64,000 bases of DNA from Meiothermus hypogaeus (GCF_003574035.1 NZ_QWKY01000006.1:29151-93150); one strand, 5' to 3'; shown: positions 45,863 through 58,601, counted from the first letter of the stretch. Notes: generated from the letters alone by a model not told the origin. Numbers and translations are program-made.

Positions 45863-46171
45863 AACCTCCGTGCTGAAATCCCCCGCGGTCGCCTGCGCCG
45901 GTTCGTGCCCCGAAACGGGGTGGTCCGCACGACGCCAGAACCACCCCTCATCTGCGACCCCGGCTCGAGCCCCTCCGGACCAGCGCCGGGGCTCAGCCGG
46001 CCGACCCCCCGCTGTAGACGACGGTTTCCGGATAACCTTTCATTATCGAATATTTGATCCACACCAAGCTGATTGGCGGCTGAGTGGCGCGCGGCGCGGG
46101 CGGGGCACGGGCTCGAGGGCATGGTGACTTGGTTTGGATTCCATCGCGCTATGGAGATTATAGTTAGGCCC

Positions 46172-47254
46172 ATGGAGCCTCAGCCCTTCGAGATCGGCCT
46201 CTACTCCTTCGCCGAGAACACCCCCGACCCCTACACCGGCGCGACCCAGGACCCCGCCCGGCGCCTGCGCGACCTCGTCGAGAGCGCACAGCTCGCCGAC
46301 CAGGTGGGCCTCGACGTCTTCGGGCTCGGCGAGCACCACCGCGCCGAGTACCTTTCCTCCACCCCGGCGACCATCCTGGCCGCCATCGCCGAGCGCACCC
46401 GGCGGATCCGGCTGACCAGCGCGGTGAGCGTGTTGAGCTCCGACGACCCCGTGCGGGTGTTCCAGCAGTTCGCCACGCTGGACCTGCTCTCGGGCGGGCG
46501 GGCCGAGGTCATGGCGGGGCGGGGCTCGTTCGTCGAGTCCTTCCCGCTCTTCGGCTACGACCTCGACGACTACGACGAGCTGTTCGAGGAGAAGCTGGGG
46601 CTGCTGCTGGAGCTGCGCGCCGCCGAGCGCGTGACCTGGTCGGGCCGGCACCGCCCGCCCCTGGCCGACCAGCCGGTATACCCCCGCCCCCTGCAGGACC
46701 CCCTGCCCGTGTGGGTGGCCGTGGGCGGCACGCCGGCGTCGGTGGTGCGGGCCGCGTCGCTGGGCCTGCCGATGGCCCTGGCCATCATCGGGGGGATGCC
46801 CGAGCGCTTCGCGCCGCTGTTCGGGCTGTACCGCCAGGCCGCCCGCGAGGCGGGCCACGACCCGCGGCGGCTCCCCCTGAGCGTCAACTCGCACGGCTTC
46901 ATCGCCGACGACCCGAAGGAGGCCCTCGAGCTCTCCTACGCCGCGTCCTCCTTCATCATGGACCGCATCGGGCGCGAGCGCGGCTGGCCCCCGCAAAGCC
47001 GCGCCCAGTACGAGTTCGCCGCCACCCTGCGCGGGGCCAACTTCGTGGGCCACCCCGAGCAGATCGTCGAGAAGATTCTCTTCCAGCACGGGCTCTTCGG
47101 CCACCAGCGCTTCCTGCTGCAGTTGAGCGTGGGCACCCTGCCCCACGCGAAGGTGATGCGGGCCATCGAGCTGCTGGGGACCGAGGTCGCGCCAGTAGTG
47201 CGCAAGGAGATCGCCTCGCGCACGGGGGCGAAGCCGGCCGGGGCGGGGCTTTAG
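46172..47254 (+). CDS. Luciferase-like (LLM class) flavin-dependent oxidoreductase
   Basis: 360 aa from ATG 46172, 7 nt after a TATAGT hexamer (46159-46164; leaderless). Upstream ATGs at 46151 would add unlikely residues. LLM TIM-barrel motifs: [69 protein letters not shown], and [20 protein letters not shown]. Such enzymes use FMN or F420 to oxidise small organic substrates; the substrate is unknown. The 310-bp gap upstream (45863-46171) holds its promoter and no gene. Confidence 0.88.
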   Translation: MEPQPFEIGLYSFAENTPDPYTGATQDPARRLRDLVESAQLADQVGLDVFGLGEHHRAEYLSSTPATILAAIAERTRRIRLTSAVSVLSSDDPVRVFQQFATLDLLSGGRAEVMAGRGSFVESFPLFGYDLDDYDELFEEKLGLLLELRAAERVTWSGRHRPPLADQPVYPRPLQDPLPVWVAVGGTPASVVRAASLGLPMALAIIGGMPERFAPLFGLYRQAAREAGHDPRRLPLSVNSHGFIADDPKEALELSYAASSFIMDRIGRERGWPPQSRAQYEFAATLRGANFVGHPEQIVEKILFQHGLFGHQRFLLQLSVGTLPHAKVMRAIELLGTEVAPVVRKEIASRTGAKPAGAGL

Positions 47255-47388
47255 GGCCCGGGCTCCCGCGCCGTTGCGCCGCCGTTGCGCCCGGGGGCTA
47301 GCCTCGAGCTGCCCGACAGGCCGGAGCGAGCCGGCCCGGCGCAGGGTGCGCCGGGGGGCTCGGCGGCGGGGCGGATGGGGAGGTGCGC

Positions 47389-47673
47389 ATGAAGTGCTCG
47401 AGCCTGGCCGCGGCGGTCTCGGCGTTGATCCCGGGCGGCGGCCAGTTCCTCACCGGTCACCACCCCCGCGGGCTGCTGGTCATGGCGGGGGTGCTGCTGC
47501 TGGGGGCGCTGTACGCCGGGGCCTCGGCCGCGTACCCCCCCGGCCCGGCCGCCGCGGAGCCCGCCGGGCCGCCGGCGGCGGTGGGGGCCTGCTTCGGGGC
47601 GGCCTTCCTGGCGCTGTGGGTGTGGAACGTCTACGACGCCTACTCCCTGGGCCGGGCCGCCGACGCCGCCTGA
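47389..47673 (+). CDS. Small membrane protein, unknown function
   Basis: 94 aa after [27 protein letters not shown] is followed by two helices (GLLVMAGVLLLGALYAGASA, AFLALWVWNVYDAYSLG). It resembles TM2-domain/DUF5683-type proteins (PGxGQ motif, then DAYSLG), of unknown role. Confidence 0.65.
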   Translation: MKCSSLAAAVSALIPGGGQFLTGHHPRGLLVMAGVLLLGALYAGASAAYPPGPAAAEPAGPPAAVGACFGAAFLALWVWNVYDAYSLGRAADAA

Positions 47674-47692
47674 GCGGGGGGCTCGAGGGCGT

Positions 47693-48205
47693 TCAGAAGT
47701 ACTTGCCCAGGTCCACGGCCTCGGTGTAGACGGCCTTGCCCTGGCTGTCGGCGAAGCGCAGGGTCCCGCCGCCGGCGACCTTCCCGTCCCGCACGAGCTC
47801 GCTGAGGTCGAAGCTGTAGCTGATGAGCCCCAGGAAGCGCGACTGCGGGCGCGAGCCCTGGACCGAGAAGATGTCGGTGTAGGGCCCGTCCACGTGGGGC
47901 TTGGCGGTGTAGGTCTTGCCGCCGACCTCGAGCGTGGCCTCCTTGTACTCGTCGAGGTAGCTGCGCTGGCGGGTGCCGCCCTCCTCGTCCTGGACCCGGG
48001 CGTTGCCGTAAGCCCGCACCCACTGCTCGACCTCCTGATCGACGGTGTAGGGGCTGTGGGTGAAGACCACGAAGGTGATCTTGTTCCTGTAGCGCTCCAC
48101 GACCGCGTTCAGGGCCGCGTCGGTGACGGGCCGGCGCTGGAGGGCCTCGAGGTAGCCGAAGTAGCGGACCCGCTCGTACGGCGTCGCCACGATGATGGCG
48201 TCCAC
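47693..48205 (-). CDS. Protein of unknown function, probably missing its N-terminus
   Basis: 170 aa from a GTG at 48205 with a poorly placed SD. It begins MDAIIVATPYERVRYFGYLE with no signal peptide, then NKITFVVFTHSPYTVDQEVE, an acidic beta-rich region (TLEVGGKTYTAKPHVDGPYT) and YSFDLSELVRDGKVAGGG. The C-terminal half resembles an exported, beta-rich lipoprotein-like domain. Because a CheB remnant abuts its 5' end, I think the original leader was lost. I do not recognise the family. Confidence 0.55.
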   Translation of the reverse strand: MDAIIVATPYERVRYFGYLEALQRRPVTDAALNAVVERYRNKITFVVFTHSPYTVDQEVEQWVRAYGNARVQDEEGGTRQRSYLDEYKEATLEVGGKTYTAKPHVDGPYTDIFSVQGSRPQSRFLGLISYSFDLSELVRDGKVAGGGTLRFADSQGKAVYTEAVDLGKYF

Positions 48206-48229
48206 CTCCCCGTCCCCCGGCTACTGCCG

Positions 48230-48373
48230 AAGGCCGGAACCCTGCCAACGGGCCACACCCTCGACCGCGAGCCCGTCACGGCCGGGCGGGTCTACGTAGC
48301 CCCGCCCAACCACCACCTCGTGCTCGAGCCGGGGTACGTGCGGCTCACCCGGGGCCCCCGGGAAAACCAGGTG
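48230..48373 (+). pseudogene. Fragment of a CheB-type protein-glutamate methylesterase
   Basis: The + frame reads KAGTLPTGHTLDREPVTAGR-VYVAPPNHHLVLEPGYVRL-TRGPRENQV, matching the CheB methylesterase segment that runs up to the RPAIDxLFxSAA motif (conserved GxxYVAPPxxHxxL). Both flanks are cut: the partial lipoprotein-like gene on the left and the kinase on the right. A clear scar. Confidence 0.7.
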
Positions 48374-50234
48374 TGCCTGGCTCGAGCGGCAGCCGGACGA
48401 TGGCGGTGGTGCCCTTGCCGACCTCGCTCTCGAGCCGGATCTCCCCACCGTGCTGCTCCACGACCCACTTGGCGATGGAGAGGCCCAGCCCGGTGCCCCC
48501 CGCCTCCCGGCTGCGCGAGGGGTCGGCGCGGTAGAAGCGCTCGAAGACGTGGGGCAGGTCCTCGGGGGCGATGCCGACGCCGGTGTCGCTGACGCGCAGC
48601 TCGGCCCAGCCCTCGCCCCTGGCGAGCTCCAGCCGAACCTGCCCACCCTCGGGGGTGTAGATCACCGCGTTCTCCAGCAGGATCAGCGCGAGCTGGTGCA
48701 GGCGGTCGGCGTCGCCGGTGAGGGCCACTGCGGGCAGCTCGCCCAGCTCCATGCGGCGCCCCCCGGCCAGGGAACGGGCGGTGGCGAAGGCGGCCTCGAG
48801 CACCCGGTCGAGCCGCACCGGCGTCAGCCGCAGCCGCACCCCGGCGTCGCCGCGGGCCAGCGCCAGCATGTCGTTGACCAGGCGCGACAGGCGGGCGGCC
48901 TCGCGCGTCACCTCGGCCAGCGCCTCCTCGCGGTCGGCCTTCCTCATGTTCTTGAAGCGGGCCAGGAGCTGGAGGTTGCCCACGATGGCGGTCAGGGGCG
49001 CGCGCAGCTCGTGGGCGGCGTCGTTGACGAAGCGCTTCTGGGCCTCCGAGAGCTCGCGGTAGCGCTCCTCGCTCTCCCGCAGGGCCTGCTCGGCCCGCTT
49101 GCGCTCGGTGATGTCGCGCGCGACCTTGGAGGCCCCGATGATCCGCCCGCTGGCGTCGCGGACCGGGGAGACGGTGAGCGAGATGTCGATGCGCCGCCCG
49201 TCCTTGGTCAGGCGCACCGTCTCGTAGTGCTCCACCCGCTCCCCCGCGCGGATGCGGGCGAGGATCATGTCCTCCTCGTGCTGCCGCTCGGGGGGGATGA
49301 TCCGGCGGATGGACTGCCCGACCATCTCCCGAGCGCTGTAGCCGAAGATCCGCTCCGCGCTGGCGTTCCAGCTCGTGACGATGCCCTCCAGCGTCTTGCT
49401 GGCGATGGCGTCGGTGGAGGAGGTGACGATGGCGGCGAGGTGCGCCGAGGCGGCCTCGGCCTGCCGGTAGCCGGTGACGTCCTCCAAAAGCACCACCGCC
49501 CCCCCGTGGCCCCCGGCCAGGGGCCTCACCGTCAGGGCCAGCCAGCGCTCCCCGCGGGGGGTGGGGCAGGGGTACTCCAGCCGGAAGGGGCCGCTCCCGC
49601 CGCCCAGCACCGCCCGCACGTGGGCGGCCACCTGCGCCACCCCCTCGGCGTCGAGCCCGTTGGCCCGCGCGCAGACCTCGAGGTAGTCGCGCCCCAGGCA
49701 ACCCTCCCCGCCCGCCCCGGCGAACTCCCGCCAGGCGCGGTTGACCGCCACGACCCGGCCTTCCGCGTCGAGCACGACGACCTGGGCCTCCAGCGAGTCG
49801 AGGACCTCGGCCACCCCCGGCAGGGCCCGTGCGGGGGCCAGCGCGCCGGCGTCGGGGTCGAGCCCGGTGAAGGTGCCCACCCACGCCACCACCCGCCCGT
49901 CCACGTGGACCGGCTCGGCGCGGGAGAGGCCCCAGCAGTACTCGCCGTCCCTGCGGCGCAGCCGGTGGCGGTGCTCAAAGGGGGTCTGCCGGTCCACCGC
50001 GCGCAGGTAGGCCGCGTAGACCGCCTCGCGGTCGTCGGGGTGGAGGGCCTCGCCGCCGTGCAGCTCCAGCGACTCGGTGAAGGGCAGGCCGGTGTAGGCG
50101 CTCCAGCGGCGGTTGACGTAGAGCACCCGCCCCTCGGCGTCGGCCAGGTAGGCCGGGTGGGGGATCAGCTCGCACACCTGCACCAGGCCCAGGCCCTCGA
50201 GGGCGGGCGGCAGCTTCGGGCGGAGGGGGTCCAT
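48345..50234 (-). CDS. Soluble PAS-PAS-PAS sensor histidine kinase
   Basis: 629 aa, no membrane helix. Three PAS domains: HPAYLADAEGRVLYVNRRWS (~27-125), EAQVVVLDAEGRVVAVNRAW (~150-260) and IVTSSTDAIASKTLEGIVTS (~285-400, ending with a PAC motif ASKVARDITERKRAEQALRE). Then H-box VNDAAHELRAPLTAIVGNLQ, N-box LHQLALILLENAVIYTPEGG and G-boxes SDTGVGIAPEDLP, GGTGLGLSIAKWVVEQHGG. The last ~10 residues and stop derive from the antisense of a CheB fragment, so the 3' end was replaced but all kinase motifs are kept. No receiver gene is adjacent. Confidence 0.9.
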   Translation of the reverse strand: MDPLRPKLPPALEGLGLVQVCELIPHPAYLADAEGRVLYVNRRWSAYTGLPFTESLELHGGEALHPDDREAVYAAYLRAVDRQTPFEHRHRLRRRDGEYCWGLSRAEPVHVDGRVVAWVGTFTGLDPDAGALAPARALPGVAEVLDSLEAQVVVLDAEGRVVAVNRAWREFAGAGGEGCLGRDYLEVCARANGLDAEGVAQVAAHVRAVLGGGSGPFRLEYPCPTPRGERWLALTVRPLAGGHGGAVVLLEDVTGYRQAEAASAHLAAIVTSSTDAIASKTLEGIVTSWNASAERIFGYSAREMVGQSIRRIIPPERQHEEDMILARIRAGERVEHYETVRLTKDGRRIDISLTVSPVRDASGRIIGASKVARDITERKRAEQALRESEERYRELSEAQKRFVNDAAHELRAPLTAIVGNLQLLARFKNMRKADREEALAEVTREAARLSRLVNDMLALARGDAGVRLRLTPVRLDRVLEAAFATARSLAGGRRMELGELPAVALTGDADRLHQLALILLENAVIYTPEGGQVRLELARGEGWAELRVSDTGVGIAPEDLPHVFERFYRADPSRSREAGGTGLGLSIAKWVVEQHGGEIRLESEVGKGTTAIVRLPLEPGTPGFPGGPG

Positions 50235-50318
50235 GCTAGGGGCGCACCGTCAGGGTACCGGCGAGTACCTTAGGGGCTCGAGCTGAGTATGGCCTGAGGC
50301 GGCGCGCGAGCCCGGCCG

Positions 50319-51368
50319 TCACGGCCCGGGGTAGACGCGCCCCTTCCAGCGCCGCGGCCCCCACAGCGCCCGCGCGTACACCGGCAGGAGCAGGACGGGG
50401 GCCAGGGGGGTGAGGAGGGCGTAGGCCAGCGGGCCCCCGGCCTTGGCCTGGACCAGCAGGCGCTCGAGCACCCCCACCAGCCCCAGCAAAGGTTGGCCCA
50501 GCAGCCAGGGGAGGGTGTAGGCAGAGAGGTGGTAGAAGGCCGAGGCCAGCAGCACGGCGCGGCTGCCGTGCAGGGGCAGGAAGTTCTTGCCGAAGCCCTC
50601 GACCGCCTCGAGGTAGCCGCGGTACATCCGCACCGACAGCAGCGGCCCGCCCAGCACCAGGTCGAGCCGCATCCCCCGGGCCTTGGCGCGGCGGGCCAGG
50701 GCCACGTCCTCCAGCAGCGACCCCTTCACCGAGGCGTGGCCGCCCAGGGCGAGGTAGTCCTCCCGGCGCAGGGCGAGCACCTGGCCGTTGCTCGCGCCCG
50801 CCCAGGCGAAGGGCAGGCGCAGCAGGGGGTGGGGGAAGAAGGAGAGCAGGCCGTCGACCACGAAGGGCACCACGGCGGCCTCGAGCACGCCCCCCGTCCT
50901 CTGGCGCGGCATCGCCGACAGCAGGCCGCCCCGGTAGCGCCCCAGCAGCGCCGCCAGCGCCCCCTCCTCCCAGCGCACGTCGGCGTCGGTGAAGACCAGC
51001 ACCTCGCCGCGGGCGGCCTGGGCGAGCTGGTGGCAGGCCCAGTTCTTGCCCACCCAGCCGGGGGGCAGGGGCTCGCCCCGGACCAGGCGCAGCCCGGGGC
51101 ACCGCGCGGCGAAGGCCTCGACCAAAGCGGGGGTGCCGTCTCGGGACTCGTCGTCGAGGACGACGACCTCGAGCGCCCCCTGGCGCAGGAGGCCGGGCAG
51201 GGCGTGGGGCAGGTTGGCGGCCTCGTCGCGCGCGGGGACCAGCAGGGAGACGGCGGGCGGGGCGGGGGCCCGGCCCGGGCGCAGCACCGGGAAGGCGAAG
51301 GCGTTGAGCAGCGCCACCAAGAGCCGCAGCGCCAGCAGCAGCAAGACCCCCTGCCAGAACCAGCTCAT
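50319..51368 (-). CDS. Family 2 glycosyltransferase (carotenoid-type CruC-like)
   Basis: 349 aa. N-terminal helix, then GT-A fold motifs: [60 protein letters not shown], and several C-terminal helices. The start overlaps the acyltransferase stop (ATGA). The paired GT2 and acyltransferase resemble CruC/CruD, which modify carotenoid glycosides, or general glycolipid enzymes; assignment is by analogy. Confidence 0.8.
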   Translation of the reverse strand: MSWFWQGVLLLLALRLLVALLNAFAFPVLRPGRAPAPPAVSLLVPARDEAANLPHALPGLLRQGALEVVVLDDESRDGTPALVEAFAARCPGLRLVRGEPLPPGWVGKNWACHQLAQAARGEVLVFTDADVRWEEGALAALLGRYRGGLLSAMPRQRTGGVLEAAVVPFVVDGLLSFFPHPLLRLPFAWAGASNGQVLALRREDYLALGGHASVKGSLLEDVALARRAKARGMRLDLVLGGPLLSVRMYRGYLEAVEGFGKNFLPLHGSRAVLLASAFYHLSAYTLPWLLGQPLLGLVGVLERLLVQAKAGGPLAYALLTPLAPVLLLPVYARALWGPRRWKGRVYPGP

Positions 51369-52024
51369 GGGCGGAAGAGGCGGCTGAGGCGGGCCATGCG
51401 CTCGTCCACGCCGCGGGCGCCGCGCAGGAGGGTCCGGAAGCCGGGCAGGGTCTCGCGGGGGTGGGTGCGGGCGTGGAGGGCGTCGAGCTCGGAGAGGGCG
51501 CGGGAGAGGCCGGCCTCGAGCGCGGCGGTGGCGGGCTCCACGGGCGGCCCCAGCAGCAGGTAGGCCTCGGGGTGCTCCCAGCCGCGCACGTAGACCCGCA
51601 GGGCCAGGGGCACCAGCGGCACCCCGGCCCGCGCGGCGAAGTAGGCGGCCCCCCGCTCCAGCGGCCCCAGCCCGCCCTGCGGGCGCAGCGCCCCCTCGGG
51701 GAAGAGGGCCAGGCTCTCCCCTTTCCGCAGGGCGCGCAGGGCCGGGCGCAGCTCGTGGGTGCCCAGTGCCCCCAGCAGGCGCAGGAGGGGGAAGGCCTCG
51801 AGGTTCTCCCGCGCGATCATGAGCCGGCCCGGGCAGCGGTGGGCCTGCAGGAGGGCATAGGCCAGGTAGCCGTCGAAGAAGCTGTGGTGGTTGGCCGCCA
51901 GCACCAGCGGCCCGCCGGGCAGCTCGCCGCGCAGGTAGACCCCGCGCAGCCGCCGCAGGCTCGAGTAGACCATCCCCCGCAGGACGGGGCGCAGGGCCCG
52001 GGCGAAGGGGCGGTCTTCCCTCAT
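51365..52024 (-). CDS. Lysophospholipid-type acyltransferase (PlsC family, CruD-like)
   Basis: 219 aa. PlsC motif [11 protein letters not shown] (H-x4-D), motif [16 protein letters not shown], motif [15 protein letters not shown], motif [10 protein letters not shown]. It transfers an acyl group to a lipid acceptor. Its start is 28 bp after the ArsR gene and its end couples to the glycosyltransferase. Confidence 0.83.
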   Translation of the reverse strand: MREDRPFARALRPVLRGMVYSSLRRLRGVYLRGELPGGPLVLAANHHSFFDGYLAYALLQAHRCPGRLMIARENLEAFPLLRLLGALGTHELRPALRALRKGESLALFPEGALRPQGGLGPLERGAAYFAARAGVPLVPLALRVYVRGWEHPEAYLLLGPPVEPATAALEAGLSRALSELDALHARTHPRETLPGFRTLLRGARGVDERMARLSRLFRP

Positions 52025-52052
52025 GTCTTCAGACCATCGCAGCGGGGCCGGC

Positions 52053-52424
52053 TCAGCCGGGCTCCTGGGCGTGCTCGAGCGCGCTGCGGATGAGCTCGGT
52101 GACGTGGTGGTCCATCAGCCGGTAGTAGGCCATGCGCCCCTCCTTGCGGAAGGCCACCAGCCGCTCCTCCCGCAGCAGCCTTAGCTGGTGGCTCACCGCC
52201 GACTCGCTGGTGCCGGTGAGGGCGGCGAGGTCGCACACGCACAGCTCGGTCGCGGCCAGCGCGGCCAGGATGCGCAGCCGGGTGGGGTCGCTCACCGCCT
52301 TGAGCAGGCTGCTCGCCCGCGCCACGCGCGCCTCGTCGGGAGCGGCCCGGCGGGCCGTCTCGAGGGCTTCGGGGTGGATGCCCCGCTCCTCGCAGGCGGC
52401 GGCTCGGTCTAAAGCGGTCGGCAT
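52053..52424 (-). CDS. ArsR/SmtB-family metal-sensing repressor (copy 2)
   Basis: 123 aa from ATG 52424, 41 bp downstream of the second ATPase. Winged helix with [20 protein letters not shown] (two Cys) and a C-terminal [21 protein letters not shown]-terminal [20 protein letters not shown] carries a further Cys and His. Closely related to the regulator at 11320-11697. Probably binds the operators at 54683-54742. Confidence 0.87.
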   Translation of the reverse strand: MPTALDRAAACEERGIHPEALETARRAAPDEARVARASSLLKAVSDPTRLRILAALAATELCVCDLAALTGTSESAVSHQLRLLREERLVAFRKEGRMAYYRLMDHHVTELIRSALEHAQEPG

Positions 52425-52465
52425 CGCGATAACCTCGTCTCGAGTATGCCACAGGCCGCGGGCGG

Positions 52466-54649
<2,184 letters not shown>

Positions 54650-54682
54650 CAGGGCTCCTCCTTGAGAACGCGGTTTCAATAT

Positions 54683-54742
54683 CTGAGCAACCGCTCAGCT
54701 ATAGCAGGAGTCTAGCAATACATGAGCGTTTGTTCAAGTATT
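54683..54742 (-). promoter_or_regulatory. Promoter with ArsR-type operators for the cadA copy 2 operon
   Basis: Two palindromes: CTGAGC-AACC-GCTCAG (54683-54698) and AATACATGAGCGTTT joined to GTTCAAGTATT (54717-54742; symmetric AATAC...TGA.C...G.TCA...GTATT). On the minus strand TTGAAC (-35), a 17-nt spacer and TAGACT (-10) lie within the larger palindrome's reach, so ArsR binding would block the promoter. Confidence 0.6.
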
Positions 54743-54763
54743 GCCGGGCCGATTACGGCTTGC

Positions 54764-54792
54764 TTTACAGATATATCCCCCCGGGGTATAGT
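54764..54792 (+). promoter_or_regulatory. Promoter of the rhodanese/TlpA operon with a CstR-like site in its spacer
   Basis: TTTACA (54764-54769), 17 nt, TATAGT (54787-54792). The spacer and -10 contain TATCCCCCC-GGGGTATA (54774-54790), a CstR/CsoR-family palindrome. Confidence 0.65.
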
Positions 54793-54826
54793 GGAGCGAG
54801 GCTCTACGGAGCCCAGAGGAAAAGCC

Positions 54827-54946
54827 ATGGACATGGAGAAGATGCTCCCCGACGAAATCCGCGAACAGGTGCAGCAGGCGCTGGACGGCCGGCCCGGGCG
54901 GGCCTTCGTGGAGGCCGTTCTCGAGACCATCGGAGGCGTGCGCTGA
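54827..54946 (+). CDS. 39-residue protein of unknown function
   Basis: MDMEKMLPDEIREQVQQALD and GRPGRAFVEAVLETIGGVR. It has an AGAGGAAAAG site, overlaps the next ATG by one base, and is first in the sulfur operon. It is acidic and helical; I recognise no family. Being co-translated ahead of the rhodanese suggests it is real. Confidence 0.5.
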   Translation: MDMEKMLPDEIREQVQQALDGRPGRAFVEAVLETIGGVR

Positions 54947-55377
54947 TGGGCCGCCTGCGCCCCTTCCTGGCCTGCCGGGTGCAGGGCTTCTCGCCGTGCC
55001 GGGTGACGCCCTGGCTCCTGGCGGTCCTGGCGGTCCTCATGTTGTTCAACGGCTGCGCCCCCAAGCCGGGCTACAAGGACGTGAGCGTGCAGGAGCTTCG
55101 GGCCGCCAGCGAGCCCGGCCGCGTCGTGCTGGACGTGCGCGAGCCCTACGAGTACGCCGAGGGGCACGTGCCGGGGTCCACCCTGCTGCCCCTGGGGCAG
55201 GTGGCCGCCCGGGCCGGGCAGCTCCCCAAGGACGCCCCGGTGTACGTGATCTGCCGCAGCGGCAACCGCTCGGTACAGGCCAGCCGGACGCTGGCCGAGC
55301 TCGGCTTCAAGGACGTGCGCAACGTGCAGGGCGGCATACTGGCCTGGCAGTCGGCGGGCTATCCTCTGGAGCGATGA
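54946..55377 (+). CDS. Membrane-anchored rhodanese
   Basis: 143 aa. N-terminal helix LLAVLAVLMLFNGC has a weak lipobox (FNGC), so it may be a lipoprotein. One rhodanese domain: VVLDVREPYEYAEGHVPGST and active loop CRSGNRSVQASRTL, then VRNVQGGILAWQSAGYPL. The stop overlaps the Lgt-like/TlpA gene (ATGA). Sulfane-sulfur transfer outside the membrane is likely. Confidence 0.87.
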   Translation: MGRLRPFLACRVQGFSPCRVTPWLLAVLAVLMLFNGCAPKPGYKDVSVQELRAASEPGRVVLDVREPYEYAEGHVPGSTLLPLGQVAARAGQLPKDAPVYVICRSGNRSVQASRTLAELGFKDVRNVQGGILAWQSAGYPLER

Positions 55378-56186
55378 GCCTGACCCCCGACGCCCTCCTG
55401 CTGGGGCCGCTGGCCCTGAGCTGGCCCAACCTGGCCCTGCTGCTGGGGGCCCTGGCCTTCACCGCGCTGGCGGCGCGCCGGGGCCTGGAGGCCCGGGGGT
55501 GGTGGGTGCTGCTGGCGGCGCTCCTGGCGGCCCGGCTGGGGTACGTGCTGGAGCACCTGGGGACCTGGCCCGACCCCGCCTCGGCCCTGCTGGGGGTCGT
55601 GGACGTCCGCAGCGGGGGCTGGAGCTGGGCGTGGGGGCTGGCCGGGGGCGCGCTGACGGCCGGGGCCCTGCTGCGCCGGGAGGCCGGCCGGCTCCTGGTC
55701 CCCGCCGCCGGCGCGCTCGCCCTGGCCGCGCTCCCGCTCGGGCTCCAGCAGGCGCTGCTGCGCCCCGGCTTGGCCCTCGAGAGCCCGGCCCTCGACGCGC
55801 GGCCGCTGGCCTACCTCGAGCCCGGCCGCTCCCAGCCCTCCCCCGCGCGCTTCGGCGACCTGCCCAAGCCCATGCTGCTCAACGTCTGGGCCACCTGGTG
55901 CCCGCCCTGCCGCACCGAGATGCCCCTGCTGGCGGAGTACCAGCAGAAGGGCTACCCCGTCGTGCTGCTCAACGCCGGGGAGGGTGCGGGGGCCGTCGAG
56001 GGCTTCCTGCGCGAGGCCGGCCTGTCGGCGCGGGTCTTCCTGGACAGCGCCAACCTGCGGGAGAGCTTCCGGGTCAGCGGCCTGCCTACCACCTTGCTGA
56101 TCGGGGCGGACGGGCGGGTCCTGGCGCGCCACCTCGGCCCCGTCAACCGGGCGCAGCTCGAGGAGCTCCTCCAGCGGCTGCGGTAG
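55374..56186 (+). CDS. Lgt-like membrane domain fused to a TlpA thioredoxin (second copy)
   Basis: 270 aa. Residues 1-130 are membrane helices with RLGYVLEHLGTWPDPASALL; residues ~155-270 are a TlpA domain with WCPPC (LNVWATWCPPCRTEMPLLAE) and cis-Pro VSGLPTTLLIG. It parallels the protein at 5813-6694 and again follows a rhodanese, so a rhodanese/thioredoxin pair outside the membrane seems a functional unit. Confidence 0.83.
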   Translation: MSLTPDALLLGPLALSWPNLALLLGALAFTALAARRGLEARGWWVLLAALLAARLGYVLEHLGTWPDPASALLGVVDVRSGGWSWAWGLAGGALTAGALLRREAGRLLVPAAGALALAALPLGLQQALLRPGLALESPALDARPLAYLEPGRSQPSPARFGDLPKPMLLNVWATWCPPCRTEMPLLAEYQQKGYPVVLLNAGEGAGAVEGFLREAGLSARVFLDSANLRESFRVSGLPTTLLIGADGRVLARHLGPVNRAQLEELLQRLR

Positions 56187-56228
56187 ACCACCCCCGGCGC
56201 GCCCGTGGGATAGACTGATACGCGGGGG

Positions 56229-56244
56229 ATACCCCTGAGGGATA
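56229..56244 (+). promoter_or_regulatory. CstR-like site before the cstR gene
   Basis: ATACCCCTGAGGGATA, an imperfect member of the ATACCCC/GGGGTAT set, 20 bp before the TTG start. Suggests autoregulation. Confidence 0.45.
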
Positions 56245-56264
56245 CCCAGCCCGCGAGGTGAACC

Positions 56265-56567
56265 TTGAGTGCCGTTGCGAACCGAACCCGAACCCAGCGC
56301 AAGCCCCGGCCCGCTCCCCCGACCAAGGAGCAGGTGCTCAACCGCCTCAAGCGCCTGGAGGGCCAGGTGCGCGGCCTGCAGAAGATGGTCGAGGAGGGCC
56401 GCGACTGCCGCGAGATCCTCACCCTGCTCTCCGGCGTGCGCAGCGCCCTCGAGGCCACCGGCGACATCATCTTCGAGACCTACCTCGAGGAGTGCCAGGC
56501 CGACTTAGCCAAGGGCCAGGGGGACACGCGGGGCATCGTGGAGGCCGTGCGCCTGCTGCGCCGCTGA
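56265..56567 (+). CDS. cstR: CstR-like persulfide-sensing repressor (CsoR family)
   Basis: 100 aa from a TTG after GAGGTGA. CsoR-fold: RLKRLEGQVRGLQKMVEEGR-DCREILTLLSGVRSALE. Cys48 and Cys77 are 29 residues apart as in CstR (C31/C60), and the CsoR His is Tyr (ETYLEEC), the pattern of sulfur sensors that form Cys-Cys di- and polysulfide links. Downstream lie an MBL-rhodanese protein, rhodaneses and TauE, matching the known cst operon content. Confidence 0.85.
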   Translation: MSAVANRTRTQRKPRPAPPTKEQVLNRLKRLEGQVRGLQKMVEEGRDCREILTLLSGVRSALEATGDIIFETYLEECQADLAKGQGDTRGIVEAVRLLRR

Positions 56568-56719
56568 GCGGGCGCCACGCGCGGCCGGGGTGGAGGACCT
56601 GGATGAGCCGGGCTTTCCGCCCCGGCCCACGCGTGGGCCGGGGTCAGGGTTACGCGAGGGCGGGGGGCTCGAGCCCTGGTGGGAGGCCGTACCGTGCCGC
56701 ACGACCTCGAGGCCATCCA

Positions 56720-56763
56720 ATACCCCCTAGGGGTACTTGACATATACCCCCCGGGGATATAGC
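56720..56763 (+). promoter_or_regulatory. Double CstR-like promoter of the MBL-rhodanese operon
   Basis: Two palindromes: ATACCCCCTAGGGGTAC (56720-56736) and ATACCCCCCGGGGATAT (56744-56760). TTGACA (56737-56742) sits between them; TATAGC (56758-56763) follows at a 15-nt spacing (TAGCCT at 17 nt is an alternative -10). Repressor on either site would cover the promoter. Confidence 0.7.
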
Positions 56764-56785
56764 CTTGCGCTTAGGAGGTTTGCTG

Positions 56786-58228
<1,443 letters not shown>

Positions 58229-58286
58229 GGGAAGATTTGCCTGACCCCGAGCCCGCGGGCCCGGGGGTCTCCTGAAGGGACGCACC

Positions 58287-58601
58287 ATGACCCGAAACCT
58301 CGACCCCAAGACGGCTTACCGCACCCTCGAGCGCTACCGGGTGGTGGACGTGCGCGAGCCGGAGGAGTGGGCGGAGGGGGTGCTGCCGGGCGCCCTGCGG
58401 CTCCCCCTCGGCACCCTCGGGGCCTTGGCCCCGCTCCGCCTCGAGCGCGAAGAGCCGGTGCTGCTGTACTGCCGCAGCGGCAACCGCTCCCAAGAAGCCC
58501 TGAAGACCCTCCTGGCGCTGGGCTACCGCAAGGTCTGGCACCTCGAGGGCGGCATCAAGGCCTGGCGCGAGACGGGGATCCCCTGCGCCAACCCGATCTA
58601 A
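58287..58601 (+). CDS. Single-domain rhodanese
   Basis: 104 aa, cytoplasmic (no signal). VVDVREPEEWAEGVLPGALR, active loop CRSGNRSQEALKTL, LEGGIKAWRETGIP. 58 bp after the MBL-rhodanese gene, 16 bp before the next rhodanese gene, all on one transcript. Confidence 0.87.
   Translation: MTRNLDPKTAYRTLERYRVVDVREPEEWAEGVLPGALRLPLGTLGALAPLRLEREEPVLLYCRSGNRSQEALKTLLALGYRKVWHLEGGIKAWRETGIPCANPI

Noticed and set aside
48450..50273. A 607-codon + strand frame opposite the PAS kinase
   Set aside because: Antisense shadow with low-complexity His/Gly/Val/Arg content.
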